From: Melioribacter roseus
GTDB taxonomy: Bacteria; Bacteroidota; Ignavibacteria; Ignavibacteriales; Melioribacteraceae
Assembly: GCA_020722005.1 (NCBI GenBank)
Contig: DYLP01000017.1
Location: 2,032-52,390, forward strand
Reading direction: 5' to 3'
Length of the DNA: 50,359 nucleotides
Below, piece by piece: positions 26,043 through 35,557 of this stretch. Each line of letters opens with the position of its first letter. Position 1 is the first letter of the stretch. A model generated the notes under the pieces. The model was not told the DNA's origin. It saw nothing but the letters and a program-made list of their open reading frames with translations, and ran no database searches. The position numbers were made by a program, and so were the translations under genes.

Positions 26043-26202
26043 CCTTATTCCTTTTTAATTCTGGCAAGCGTTCTTCAATTGGTATTGCGAACGCATATTT
26101 GCCTTTTAATACGCAACCCGGTCTTCCCGGAATACACTCTTTTTTTATTCTCAGGCAGTAGCTTTTTTCGCTGTCTATATATTGGCAGGAGAATGACCCC
26201 AT
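26014..26202 (-). CDS. Small cysteine-rich protein
   Basis: 62 residues with four cysteines spaced C-x9-C-x6-C-x6-C (C6, C16, C23, C30) in the first half. These include 'CLRIKKECIPGRPGCVLKGK', then a basic/acidic tail. A GAGG ribosome site lies before the ATG. The Cys spacing and the 'PGRPGCV' stretch look conserved rather than random, and a zinc or iron-sulfur site is possible. I do not know the family. It is the first gene of the minus-strand cluster and overlaps the next lipoprotein gene. Confidence 0.6.
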   Translation of the reverse strand: MGSFSCQYIDSEKSYCLRIKKECIPGRPGCVLKGKYAFAIPIEERLPELKRNKDDKDKNSSK

Positions 26203-26305
26203 TTCTTTTTTCCTCTAAAATTAACAGGAAAATAAATTTTTTTGTACTAAAAAGAAAATCTTTGTTAAATTAGAAAAGAGTTTAATAAATCGGAAGGGAG
26301 GAATA

Positions 26306-27277
26306 ATGGATTACGTACATCTGGGAAAGTCGGGACTTAAGGTTAGCAGATTGTGCCTTGGCACTATGAATTTTGGGCCATATACGAGTGACGAAGAGAG
26401 TTTTCGAATTATGAACCGCGCACTAGAATTGGGAATAAATTTTTTTGATACCGCAAATGTTTATGGCTGGGATAAGGGTGCTGGTTATACCGAGCAATTG
26501 ATTGGCAAATGGCTTTCGGAAGAACCTTCAAGACGCGATAAAATTGTTTTAGCGACAAAGGTTTACGGAAAAATGGGCGAAGGTCCGAACGATTTGGATC
26601 TCTCTGCGTATCATATCAAAAAAGCATGCGAGGACAGCCTGAAGAGACTGAAAACAGACCACATCGATTTATATCAGATGCACCATATAGATAGAAATAC
26701 TCCCTGGGACGAAATCTATCAGGCAATGGAACAATTGGTCAGTGAAGGGAAAATTATTTACATGGGAAGTTCGAATTTTGCAGCCTGGAATTTAGCCGAG
26801 GCATTTTACAAAGCGAAGGAAAGAAATTTTTTGGGTATTATTTCAGAACAGAGCATCTATAGTTTACGTAACAGACACATCGAGTTGGAAGTAATTCCAG
26901 CTTGCAAGGCATTTGGCATCGGTTTAATACCATGGAGTCCTCTGGGCGGAGGAATTCTATGTGGTGTACTCGAAAATGCAAAAGAGGGAAGAAGAACCAG
27001 AGAGCAGCTGCAAAAATCGGTCGGAAAATTGCGTCCTCAATTGGAAGCTTATGAAAAATTGTGTAAAGATATCGGACAAAAACCAGCCGACGTAGCTCTA
27101 GCATGGGTCCTGTCGAATCCCGCAGTAACTTCGCCTATAATTGGACCGAGAACCGTTGAGCAACTTGAAGATAATTACAACGCATTGAATTTAAAACTTG
27201 ATGAAGACACGCTCAAAAAACTTGATGAAATTTGGCCGGGACCGGGCAATCAGGCACCCGAAGCCTACGCCTGGTAA
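26306..27277 (+). CDS. Aldo/keto reductase
   Basis: 323 residues, full length for the family. 'LGKSGLKVSRLCLGTMNFG' at the N-terminus, 'FFDTANVYG' with the catalytic Asp/Tyr, a Lys in 'VLATKVYGKMG', and His in 'DLYQMHHIDRNTPWDE' complete the tetrad. 'GIGLIPWSPLGGG' and 'TSPIIGPRTVEQLEDN' form the NADPH pocket. It reduces aldehydes or ketones in the cytoplasm; the substrate is not predictable. A strong GGGAGG ribosome site precedes it, and the DPP-IV-like gene follows after 27 bp. Confidence 0.93.
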   Translation: MDYVHLGKSGLKVSRLCLGTMNFGPYTSDEESFRIMNRALELGINFFDTANVYGWDKGAGYTEQLIGKWLSEEPSRRDKIVLATKVYGKMGEGPNDLDLSAYHIKKACEDSLKRLKTDHIDLYQMHHIDRNTPWDEIYQAMEQLVSEGKIIYMGSSNFAAWNLAEAFYKAKERNFLGIISEQSIYSLRNRHIELEVIPACKAFGIGLIPWSPLGGGILCGVLENAKEGRRTREQLQKSVGKLRPQLEAYEKLCKDIGQKPADVALAWVLSNPAVTSPIIGPRTVEQLEDNYNALNLKLDEDTLKKLDEIWPGPGNQAPEAYAW

Positions 27278-27304
27278 ATTAATTAATAAATTCTGAGGCT
27301 GAAA

Positions 27305-29470
27305 ATGAAATCAAAAAATCTTTTACTACTTGTTATTGTTTCTTCTCTAATTTATGGACAAAATAAAAAACTTACTTTTCATCAGGCATTCTATTTCGGT
27401 CAACCGAGACTTGTAAAATCCTTACCGCAAATTAAAGGTTGGGTCGACGACGAACATTATCTGGAGTTGAGCGTTAAGGATGGTAAAAAATTAATTGAAA
27501 AGGTAAACGTAGGAAATAATGAAAGGGAAACATACCTGGATTACTCCCAAATCGATTTGCCAGAAGGTTTTAATATTGACGATGCGCTAATTAATAACAA
27601 CGACTATTCTAAGTTTATCTTTGTGCAGAATAATGATCTGTACTATCTCTCGGTGAAGGAAAATATATTTAAAAAACTGACCGAAGACCAAGCTGAAGAA
27701 AAAAATCCGAAATTCTCACCCGACGGGAAAAAAGTAGCGTATACAAAAGAGAATAATCTTTACTTTTACGATATAGAAAACGAAAAAGAGTATCGGCTTA
27801 CCGATGACGGCGACAGTTTAATTTATAACGGTTGGTCATCGTGGGTTTATATGGAAGAAATTTTAGGCCGTTCCACAAATTACGCTGCCTTCTGGTGGGC
27901 GCCGGATTCCAGAAAAATCTCTTTCCTTCGATTTGACGATTCTCCTGTTCCTGAGTTTATTCTATTTAAGGCAGATGGACAACACGGCTCAATTGAAAGA
28001 CAAAGATATCCTAAAGCTGGTGATCCTAATCCATACGTTAAACTGGGCATTGCAAATCTGGAAAAGAATAATATAATCTGGGCGGATTTTCCCGACGACA
28101 ATGACCAATACATTGCCTGGCCTGTATGGACTCACGATTCACAGCTTACAGTGCAATGGATGAATCGAACACAGGATACGATAAAAATCTATCGCGTCGA
28201 TCTGAATGACGGCAGTAAGCAAATTCTTCATAAAGAACATCAGAAAACATGGGTGGAATGGTATGAAGATATTTATTTTATGAAAAATAACGACGGCTTT
28301 ATCATTCGTACCGGCTTGGATGGATTTTATCATCTTTACCTTTATGACGGAAAGGGCAAGTTGATAAAAAAATTAACAAACGACACAAACATAAACGTTA
28401 CATCACTTGAATTTGTTGACGAAACAAACAAACTGGTTTATTTTCACGGATGGTCGGATAACTCAACTGAGCGTCATCTTTACGTAGTGAACATGAATAA
28501 TAATAAAATCAAAAAATTAACTAAAGAAGCAGGTACACACGTATGCAATCTTTCACCTAATGGTAAATATTTTATCGACAGGTTCAGTAGCATTGATACA
28601 CCACCGGTACTTTTGTTATGTGACGAACGAGGAGAATTAATAAGAGAAATCGGAAATTCAAAGGCTGAAGTTTTTGATGAATACAATTTACCCAAAGCCG
28701 AATTATTTAGAATAAAAACAGTAGATGGTTACGAATTGCCGGCATTGTGGTATTTGCCGACGGATTTTGATTCTACAAAGAGATATCCTGTTTTATTAAG
28801 TATTTACGGAGGTCCAAACTCGCCTACGGTTAGAAACTCTTTCCCTTATAGATTGGAACCATATTATATGGCTCAAAACGGAATTATATATCTGAGTGTT
28901 GATCATCGAGGCAGCGGACATTTCGGAAAAGCTGGAACGGATTTAATGCACAGAAAATTAGGTACGTGGGAAATACATGATTATATCGAAGCGGTTAAAT
29001 GGTTGAAAAAATTGCCTTTTGTCGATACAACCAAAATTGCAATCAATGGAGGAAGTTATGGCGGCTATGTCACAGCGCTGGCGCTTACTTCAGCTCCTGA
29101 ATATTTTAACTATGGCATTGCAGAGTTCGGCGTTATGGATTGGATGCTCTACGATAATGTTTATACGGAAAGATATATGGATACACCGGAAGAAAATCCA
29201 GAAGGTTATAAAAATGCTTCAGTCCTCAATTACGTGGAAAATTATAAAGGCGGTATGCTAATTATTCACGGTACAATGGACGACAATGTACATATGCAAA
29301 ATTCAATTCAACTCATTGATAAATTACAACAGTTAAATAAGAACTTTGAAATGATGTTCTATCCGAATCAACGACACGGTATCAGACCACCTCATTACTT
29401 TCATGCTCAAAAAACAATCGCTGAATTTATCTTCAAAAATTTATTGAATAAAGAACTTGCAACAGATTAA
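27305..29470 (+). CDS. Dipeptidyl-peptidase IV-like S9 peptidase
   Basis: 721 residues with a signal peptide (about 1-18). The N-terminal beta-propeller (about 40-470) contains 'NPKFSPDGKKVAYTKENNLY' and 'SWVYMEEILGRSTNYAAFWW', where the Glu pair should bind the substrate amino terminus. The alpha/beta-hydrolase domain has the nucleophile S584 in 'NGGSYGGYVT', Asp in 'HGTMDDNVHMQNS' and His in 'PNQRHGIR'. It removes X-Pro or similar dipeptides in the periplasm for peptide use. It lies between an aldo/keto reductase and an AlaX-like gene without functional link. Confidence 0.93.
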   Translation: MKSKNLLLLVIVSSLIYGQNKKLTFHQAFYFGQPRLVKSLPQIKGWVDDEHYLELSVKDGKKLIEKVNVGNNERETYLDYSQIDLPEGFNIDDALINNNDYSKFIFVQNNDLYYLSVKENIFKKLTEDQAEEKNPKFSPDGKKVAYTKENNLYFYDIENEKEYRLTDDGDSLIYNGWSSWVYMEEILGRSTNYAAFWWAPDSRKISFLRFDDSPVPEFILFKADGQHGSIERQRYPKAGDPNPYVKLGIANLEKNNIIWADFPDDNDQYIAWPVWTHDSQLTVQWMNRTQDTIKIYRVDLNDGSKQILHKEHQKTWVEWYEDIYFMKNNDGFIIRTGLDGFYHLYLYDGKGKLIKKLTNDTNINVTSLEFVDETNKLVYFHGWSDNSTERHLYVVNMNNNKIKKLTKEAGTHVCNLSPNGKYFIDRFSSIDTPPVLLLCDERGELIREIGNSKAEVFDEYNLPKAELFRIKTVDGYELPALWYLPTDFDSTKRYPVLLSIYGGPNSPTVRNSFPYRLEPYYMAQNGIIYLSVDHRGSGHFGKAGTDLMHRKLGTWEIHDYIEAVKWLKKLPFVDTTKIAINGGSYGGYVTALALTSAPEYFNYGIAEFGVMDWMLYDNVYTERYMDTPEENPEGYKNASVLNYVENYKGGMLIIHGTMDDNVHMQNSIQLIDKLQQLNKNFEMMFYPNQRHGIRPPHYFHAQKTIAEFIFKNLLNKELATD

Positions 29471-29485
29471 ACGGAGGAAGAAGTT

Positions 29486-29935
29486 TTGTATAACGAAAAT
29501 CCCAAAGAATATTATCCGCCGATGCATACTGCCGAGCATCTTTTAAACGGTACTATGAATAAAATTTATAAATGCGGCAGAGCTTTCAGCGCTCATATCG
29601 AAAAGAAAAAATCCAAGTGTGACTATAAATTCGATCGGAATTTGACAGAAGAAGAAATAAGAAAAATAGAAGAAATTATAAATCAATTAATCAAGGACGA
29701 CCTGCCTGTAAAAGAAGATTTTATGACGAGAGTGGAAGCCGAAAAAAATTTCAATCTCGAACGTTTACCCGAAGAGGCAAGCGATACCATTAGAATTATT
29801 AAAATTGGCGATTATGACGCCTGCCCTTGCAGCGGAGTTCACGTAAATTCCACAAGCGAAATTAAAAGTTTCCGGATCGTATCTACGAGTTTTCAGGATG
29901 GGATTCTGAGAGTTCGTTTTAAAATTGGAGCATAA
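29486..29935 (+). CDS. AlaX-like tRNA editing-domain protein (TTG start)
   Basis: 149 residues. 'PPMHTAEHLLNGTM' (HxxxH) and 'CPCSGVHVNSTSEI' (Cys and His) give the zinc site of the threonyl/alanyl-tRNA synthetase second additional domain. Stand-alone members hydrolyse mischarged Ser- or Gly-tRNA(Ala), or a related substrate. The start is TTG at 29486: GGAGG lies 8 bp before it, and the only nearby in-frame ATG would cut into the metal motif. It starts 15 bp after the peptidase stop. Confidence 0.85.
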   Translation: MYNENPKEYYPPMHTAEHLLNGTMNKIYKCGRAFSAHIEKKKSKCDYKFDRNLTEEEIRKIEEIINQLIKDDLPVKEDFMTRVEAEKNFNLERLPEEASDTIRIIKIGDYDACPCSGVHVNSTSEIKSFRIVSTSFQDGILRVRFKIGA

Positions 29936-29940
29936 TTGCG

Positions 29941-30438
29941 ATGAGTTTTGCAATAAGAAAATATTCATTGCCGCTGCTGGTTGTACTGTTTTATACGCTT
30001 TCGCTGTTCAACACACAGGAGATGAGCGGGACGAACGGTGAAAAACCGATCTCAAAATTTGCGGCTCTTCAATTTCATGAACTAATCTACGGCGAAATTG
30101 AGCCAGAAAATTATCTGGGAAAAAGAGTTTTGTTCGATACGACTGTTATCGGTTATTCTGAGAATAATCATTCCAAATATCTGAATGCCGTGATTAATAA
30201 GAAAGATGGCGAAAGAAGTTATTTAAGAATAAAATGTAACGGAAAGCTTGAAAGATATATTAATAATTCTCATACAAGTCATATCTTCTTTGTTATAGAT
30301 GTAAAACGGTATGATAAAATCGAGTCGTCGGCTGAATATGAAGAATTAGGCGAGGGAAAAGGGTATTTAAATTTAGGAGAAGTGTATCTTTATCACGGTG
30401 ACCCCCCTCTACTACAGAGAGGCGGATATTTGCTTTGA
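29941..30438 (+). CDS. Hypothetical exported protein
   Basis: 165 residues with an N-terminal hydrophobic segment (about 9-25) that looks like a signal peptide or anchor. The rest is beta-rich, with 'PENYLGKRVLFDTTVIGYSE' and 'HIFFVIDVKRYDKI'. I do not recognise a family. It follows the AlaX-like gene by 5 bp with no clear ribosome site, so it is probably co-transcribed. Confidence 0.65.
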   Translation: MSFAIRKYSLPLLVVLFYTLSLFNTQEMSGTNGEKPISKFAALQFHELIYGEIEPENYLGKRVLFDTTVIGYSENNHSKYLNAVINKKDGERSYLRIKCNGKLERYINNSHTSHIFFVIDVKRYDKIESSAEYEELGEGKGYLNLGEVYLYHGDPPLLQRGGYLL

Positions 30439-30468
30439 AACAAAATCCTGAATATTTCAGAATAAAAT

Positions 30469-30774
30469 ATGAACGATGTTAACTTGATTAAAAATAACGG
30501 TATTGTCCTCGGCTATTTTAGTACTCCTGATTGCAAAGTATGTAAAATCTTGAAGCCCAAAGTTAAAGAATTGCTCGAAAAGGAATTTCCCGAAGTAATA
30601 TTTAAATATGTTGATGTCTCAACTGACAGAGAAGTATCAGCACAATTAAATGTTTTTGCCGTGCCCACTTTAATCTTCTTTGTCGACGGCAAAGAAAATT
30701 TCCGTCTCTCGAGATTTGTTGGACTCGAAGAATTAAGAGACAGAATAGGCAGAATTTACAATCTTTACTTTTAA
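30469..30774 (+). CDS. Thioredoxin-family protein
   Basis: 101 residues, a single thioredoxin fold with active site 'DCKVCK' (CxxC) near residue 22, the cis-proline in 'FAVPTLIFFVDGKE' and 'GLEELRDRIGRI' at the end. There is no signal peptide, so it should be a cytoplasmic thiol-disulfide oxidoreductase. The CKVC motif differs from CGPC, suggesting a changed redox potential. Its stop overlaps the stop of a truncated TetR gene on the other strand. Confidence 0.88.
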   Translation: MNDVNLIKNNGIVLGYFSTPDCKVCKILKPKVKELLEKEFPEVIFKYVDVSTDREVSAQLNVFAVPTLIFFVDGKENFRLSRFVGLEELRDRIGRIYNLYF

Positions 30775-31241
30775 TTCCTGTTCCTTTTGTGTATTGACTT
30801 TTCGGAATAATAATCGAGTAGAAATTTACGCATTTTATTGAGCGGAAAATTCTTTTTGTCGAAGAAATAATTGAGAGCAATACCGTCAAGAGCCGCGCTG
30901 AAAAAGTAAGCCTCTTCAGTAGGATTTTTAAAACCGGCTTCTTTGAAAATTTCAAAAGCCTTCGGCATCATTTTACGGTTTATTTCAAATGTAATGTGCC
31001 GGGTTTTCTTTAACATATTGGGTTGAAGTGCTATAGATACATAAAGCTTCCAGAAGTTTTCGTTCTCAGCAATGAAATCGAATGTGAAATTTATAAAGTA
31101 TTTGATTCTATCATAAGGGCTTTTCAGTTTTTTTAATTCCAAATCTATAATCTCTGTAATCTTGTATACCTCGCTCCACAGTGTATTAAGAATAGATTTT
31201 TGTTTATGCGTTCCTCTCAAATGCACATGGAGAATATTTAA
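30771..31241 (-). pseudogene. TetR-family regulator lacking its DNA-binding domain
   Basis: The frame opens with GTG at 31226 and is closed upstream by a stop at 31242-31244. The ~151 residues match the ligand-binding half of TetR regulators ('ILNTLWSEVYKITEII', 'FWKLYVSIALQPNML', 'DGIALNYFFDKKNFPL'), but the ~45-residue N-terminal helix-turn-helix is missing. Without it the product cannot bind DNA. Together with the RND fragment on the other side, it marks a deletion that removed an efflux locus. Confidence 0.75.
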
Positions 31242-31440
31242 TTACTGGTTAAAACGTGCATATCATGCTGATGATAAAGCAAGCAAAAAACAATCAATAT
31301 GAATAAAACCTCAAAGAAGCATGGACATGATTATGTCATGATTACAGCTAAATTCCTGAAATAAAGATTGTATTTGATAGTTTTCATCTAAAGAAACTTA
31401 ACGTAAGATTGTTAAGCAATGTGAAAATAAAAAGTCATAA

Positions 31441-31866
31441 ATATATTTTTCTAAATTCAATATATTGCTATTAGTTACAGAACCATTATCGATTATCGGA
31501 GTTATTCTATTTCTTGTAGTTACCGGCACGTCGCTGAGCGTTATGGCATTGGTTGGAATTGTAATGCTTGTGGGTATCGCTGTTAATAATGGAATAGTAC
31601 TGGTTGATTATATTAATCAATTAAGAAAAGAAGGAATGGAACTCTTCGAAGCGGTGGAAGAAGCCGGTAAAACAAGAATGCGTCCTGTGTTGATGACTGC
31701 ACTGACAACAATATTGGGAATGGTTCCGCTCGCAATCGAACTCGGTTCCGGAGCCGAGACCTGGTCTCCATTAGCCCGTGCCGTTATCGGTGGTCTGTTA
31801 ACATCGACGCTTCTTACTTTGATTGTTATTCCGGTGCTTTATATTGTATTCGAAAGGATGGGGTGA
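31441..31866 (+). pseudogene. C-terminal fragment of an RND efflux pump
   Basis: Residues from 'FNILLLVTEPLSIIGV' through 'GIVMLVGIAVNNGIVLVDYI', 'RMRPVLMTALTTILGMVPLA' and 'RAVIGGLLTSTLLTLIVIPV' match the last ~135 residues (transmembrane helices 10-12) of ~1040-residue AcrB/MexB-like pumps. The frame is closed by a stop at 31438-31440 and has no plausible ATG or ribosome site. The 5' 85-90 percent of the gene is missing. The original stop is intact and followed by a terminator. Confidence 0.85.
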
Positions 31867-31888
31867 AAAGATAAAGAATAAACTAAGA

Positions 31889-31917
31889 AAAAAGGCTGCT
31901 TATTAAGCAGCCTTTTC
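31889..31917. terminator. Hairpin terminator between RND remnant and tricorn-like gene
   Basis: AAAAGGCTGCT and AGCAGCCTTTT pair around TATTA, giving a GC-rich 7-bp core extended by A-T pairs. It lies between two convergent coding ends and can work in both directions. Confidence 0.8.
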
Positions 31918-31923
31918 CTGGAA

Positions 31924-34900
31924 TCACCTTTTTTCATACGGTGGTTGCTGAGGGAATGTTACTGGATTTTTCTTTATTAAGTCGAGGATTACTTCGATAG
32001 CTTTATCCAGTTGAGGGTCGATCCCCTTCGATAATAATGTCGGGTCGTCGATGACTTCGTAATCTGGGTCGACGCCGTGACCTTCACGGAACCATTTGCC
32101 GTCTGGGTCGTACATTCTGAAAGTGGGAACTGTTACCATGCCACCGTCAATTAGTTGAGGTGCACCGGTTATACCAATTAATCCGCCCCAAGTACGTGTT
32201 CCAACCAGCGGTCCAAGCCCTGCTTTTCGGAAATAATCCGGGAAGGCATCGCCGCCGGAACCGCTCCATCCGTTGATCAACATAACCTTCGGACCGAAGT
32301 GAGCAACTGGTGGCCATTTCCAATTTTTACCGTCACGTACAGCCCAATATGCCAATGGTTTTCTGTCAAGCAATTCAATGAATCTATCCGGTATTTGTCC
32401 CCCACTATTGAATCTCTCGTCTATTATCAGTCCTTCCTTATCAATTTGAGCCACGAATTGGCGAACGAGTTCCGTTTGTCCATCGATACCAGTACTTGGA
32501 ACGTAGATATAGCCTACTTTGCCGTTTGTCTTATTGTCGACGTATTTGCGATTGGATTCAATCCAGGCAAGATGACGTAGTCGATTTTCAGCAGAAAGAG
32601 TTTTGACATAAATTTTCCTGGCGCCTTCAAAAGTCGGCTTGTCGTTGACGGTAAGTTCGACAGTTTTATTTGCCAGTCCAGAAAATGCTTCCCACGGAGC
32701 TTTTTTCGTGTCGAGTTCAACGCCATTTACTGCAAGTATATAATTGCCTTCTTTAATATTTAATGCGGGTAGACTTAGAGGAGAGCGAACTTCAACATCC
32801 CATGGAGCTCCTTCTATAATTTTCTTTATCTTAAACCTACCGTTTTCAATTGCCCAGTCAATTCCCAGATAACCTACATCTTTTGCTTCGGCGTCTTCGA
32901 TGTCACCGCCTCCGCGATATGTATGAGAGGCATTTAATTCGGAAATCAATTCGCCGATAACATAATTTACGTCTCCTCTCGTGATGCAATTGTCGATTAA
33001 TTTACCGTAATGCTCCCTCATTTTTTCCCAGTCGACTCCGTGCATATTGGGATCGTAAAAGAAATCGCGTTCGAATCTCCAGACGTCGTTAAATATTTGT
33101 TTCCATTCTTCTTTCGGAACGATGTTCATAACTAAATTATCTGTGGAAATGCGCTCGCTTAGTTTTTGATTTTCTTTTGTATCAATTACATAGAGAGATT
33201 TATCTTTTATAATTAATATCTTATTCCCATCTGCACTTACTTTGAAACCGTCTGCATTTTCGACAATATCTTTTTCTTTCATCGATTCGAGATCGAGATA
33301 TTTCAAAGGCTTGTTTTTTGACGATGAGCCTGTATTTGGGTAGCGATGAAATATAAGTTTCCCTTTGACTGCAGCAATGCCGACGATATTTCCTGCTTCA
33401 ACCGGCAATAGTTCAACACGGTTTTCAAAATTTTGTGGGTCTATCTTTACTTCTTTCTGCTTCTCCTCTTTCTTCTTTTCTTCTTTTACTTCGTCGTTTT
33501 TATCTTTTTCTTCTTTTTTAATTGTGGTTGTATCATTCTTCGCAGCCATTAAGGACTTAGTTTCTTTCGATAGAGCCACTACGGCCAATTTAGTAGTGTT
33601 TGAATAAATCCAGGTGTTGTCAAGGTCTGAATATATTGGATTTAGTTCCCTGTTGGTCATAAAGAAAAGATATTTCCCTTCCGGGTCGAATACGGGATTG
33701 GAATCAGAATAGTAGCCCCAAGTTAGCTGTTGTGATTTTTCATTATCCAGATTAAATAAGAACAGAGCGCTGCTGCGATTCGTCAGATCTTTTGCATATG
33801 CCAGCCATTTGCTGTCGGGTGACCAGTTCATTTTGAAATTATCGAGTCCACCCTGATAGAGATAATTGCATTTATCGACTTTGATTGTTTTGTTTTTTTC
33901 TATGTTATAGATATGAATCTGCATGGCTTTATCGATAAAAGCCAACTTTTTACTATCGGGCGACCAATAAATATTATAACGGTAACCGTCTTCAAAGTCC
34001 GTCAGAATTTTTGTCTTTTCGGGATTCTCAAAATCATAGAGTGTAAGATTATACTCTCCGTTAATATCGCTCCAGTATGCTGCATATTTACCGTCGGGAG
34101 ACCATGCGGGATATCTTTCTGCTGAGGCGGAAGAATTGGAAAGATTATACGTAACGCCTTCTTTTACAGGCATAGAAAATATTTCACCTCTCGCTTCCAG
34201 AAGAATTCTGTTGCCGTCAGGCGCAATGTCGCCGTTGCTCAAATATTTGGATACATTTTCTTCTCTGGGCAAAAGAGTGATGTTGTCAGTTACCACTTTA
34301 ATTTTTATTTCTCGTATCGATTCGTCTTTTAGATTTAACAGGTAGATTGCGCCACCGGCTTCAAAAACAATTTCGTCTTTGCCGAGTGCGGGAAAGTGAA
34401 TGTCGTATTCTTTGAATGTAGTTATCTGTTTAAATTCTCTGGTTGGGATGTCATATTGCCAGATGTTGAATCTTTTTTCGTTTCCTCGATCGGAGAGGAA
34501 ATAAATTTTGTCGCCGTGCCACATAGGGAATTCATCGTTCGAGTCCCCTTCGATTATCAATTCAGCGGTTTTTTTTTCGAGGTCAAAAATCCAGATGTCG
34601 GCATTCATTCCTCCTCTGTATCTTTTCCATGTCCTGAATGCCCGCGTACGTGGTGTATATGCAATTTTTTCCCCGTCGGGAGAAACCGATGCCATTTCGC
34701 CGTAGGGTATTGAAAGTTGTTCAGGCAACCCTCCTTCGTTGCTTACTTTGAAAAATTGACTGAATCTTTCCCTTCCGCTGTTCATCATCGAGGCAAAAAT
34801 CAGATTTTTACCGTCGGGATACCAGTCGATTAATCTGTCGGTATAGCCGTGATTTGTAATTCTAACCGGCGTTCCACCTGTGGCTGGAATTATAAAAATA

Positions 34901-35163
34901 TCGATGTTTCCGAAATAATTTGCGATAAAAGCAATTGATTTGCCGTCGGGAGAAAATCTCGGGAACATTTCCATTCCTTTCGGGGAAGTTAATTTGTGAG
35001 CTGTGCCACCGTTTTTGTCTACAATCCATAAATCATCACCGTAAGAAAAAACAATTTGCGTCTCCGATACGTCGGGATTTTGAAACATGCGTGTGTCGAT
35101 CTGCGCGGTTGTGGTAATTGCAAAAACGCACATTAAAAACAATGTTAAGGTTATTTTTTTCAT
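31924..35163 (-). CDS. Tricorn-like S41 protease with TolB-type propeller
   Basis: 1079 residues with a signal peptide (about 1-20), so periplasmic or surface. The first ~560 residues are repeated PD40/TolB-like blades ('FPRFSPDGKSIAFIANYFGN', 'YPAWSPDGKYAAYWSDINGE'). A Lys/Glu-rich linker (about 550-580) leads to a second propeller-like part, a PDZ-like segment (about 760-860, 'LPALNIKEGNYILAVNGVEL') and an S41 domain (about 885-1060). The catalytic serine is in 'INGWSGSGGDAFPDYF'. Such proteases degrade peptides; large size and domain order match tricorn homologues. A GAGAGG ribosome site precedes the ATG. The gene appears to stand alone. Confidence 0.9.
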   Translation of the reverse strand: MKKITLTLFLMCVFAITTTAQIDTRMFQNPDVSETQIVFSYGDDLWIVDKNGGTAHKLTSPKGMEMFPRFSPDGKSIAFIANYFGNIDIFIIPATGGTPVRITNHGYTDRLIDWYPDGKNLIFASMMNSGRERFSQFFKVSNEGGLPEQLSIPYGEMASVSPDGEKIAYTPRTRAFRTWKRYRGGMNADIWIFDLEKKTAELIIEGDSNDEFPMWHGDKIYFLSDRGNEKRFNIWQYDIPTREFKQITTFKEYDIHFPALGKDEIVFEAGGAIYLLNLKDESIREIKIKVVTDNITLLPREENVSKYLSNGDIAPDGNRILLEARGEIFSMPVKEGVTYNLSNSSASAERYPAWSPDGKYAAYWSDINGEYNLTLYDFENPEKTKILTDFEDGYRYNIYWSPDSKKLAFIDKAMQIHIYNIEKNKTIKVDKCNYLYQGGLDNFKMNWSPDSKWLAYAKDLTNRSSALFLFNLDNEKSQQLTWGYYSDSNPVFDPEGKYLFFMTNRELNPIYSDLDNTWIYSNTTKLAVVALSKETKSLMAAKNDTTTIKKEEKDKNDEVKEEKKKEEKQKEVKIDPQNFENRVELLPVEAGNIVGIAAVKGKLIFHRYPNTGSSSKNKPLKYLDLESMKEKDIVENADGFKVSADGNKILIIKDKSLYVIDTKENQKLSERISTDNLVMNIVPKEEWKQIFNDVWRFERDFFYDPNMHGVDWEKMREHYGKLIDNCITRGDVNYVIGELISELNASHTYRGGGDIEDAEAKDVGYLGIDWAIENGRFKIKKIIEGAPWDVEVRSPLSLPALNIKEGNYILAVNGVELDTKKAPWEAFSGLANKTVELTVNDKPTFEGARKIYVKTLSAENRLRHLAWIESNRKYVDNKTNGKVGYIYVPSTGIDGQTELVRQFVAQIDKEGLIIDERFNSGGQIPDRFIELLDRKPLAYWAVRDGKNWKWPPVAHFGPKVMLINGWSGSGGDAFPDYFRKAGLGPLVGTRTWGGLIGITGAPQLIDGGMVTVPTFRMYDPDGKWFREGHGVDPDYEVIDDPTLLSKGIDPQLDKAIEVILDLIKKNPVTFPQQPPYEKR

Positions 35164-35557
35164 AGTACCTCTCTTTTATTTTTAGTGTGAGAGATTAGAC
35201 GTGTCAAATTGAGGATGTCTCCATAAATTTTTATTCTGAAGTTCTTTCGCTTTTTGTTCTGGGCAAAAGGAATATATGAATATCGTCTGATATCGGAATC
35301 ATTCGGTGAATCTCAATTTTATTTGCATAATAATTGTTTTAAATTACAAAACAAAATGAAGAATATAGGAGTTGCATGCTCAGGAAAGAAGAAATTATTA
35401 TCGACGAAAGTTTGCGCCGTAATGTAAAAGAGGTGGGAACAATACAAACGCTGCAGTGAACAACTGGCAATTAAACGATAGAAGACTAAATCTCTACAAA
35501 AATTGATTTGAAAAGAATAGAGTACGGCTGTCCTTTCAAAACAGGACAGCCTGAATA
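35164..35557. other. 394-bp gene-poor gap with a 27-codon ORF
   Basis: The gap between the tricorn-like and beta-barrel genes holds no convincing gene. A 27-codon plus-strand frame at 35376-35459 ('MLRKEEIIIDESLRRNVKEV') has an AGGAG ribosome site 5 bp before its ATG. It resembles no family I know and could be the stump of a lost gene. The rest is AT-rich, with promoter regions for the minus-strand tricorn-like gene at its left edge. Confidence 0.4.
35526..35551 (-). terminator. Hairpin after the outer-membrane beta-barrel gene
   Basis: GGCTGTCC (35526-35533) pairs with GGACAGCC (35544-35551) around a 10-nt loop, 6 bp past the stop codon. The downstream side on the minus strand is only mildly T-rich, so it is a terminator or 3' end stabiliser. 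Confidence 0.55.

Noticed and set aside
30378-30427. CCCCCCTCT...AGAGAGG hairpin as a terminator
   Set aside because: It lies inside the end of the 165-residue hypothetical gene and lacks a T run.
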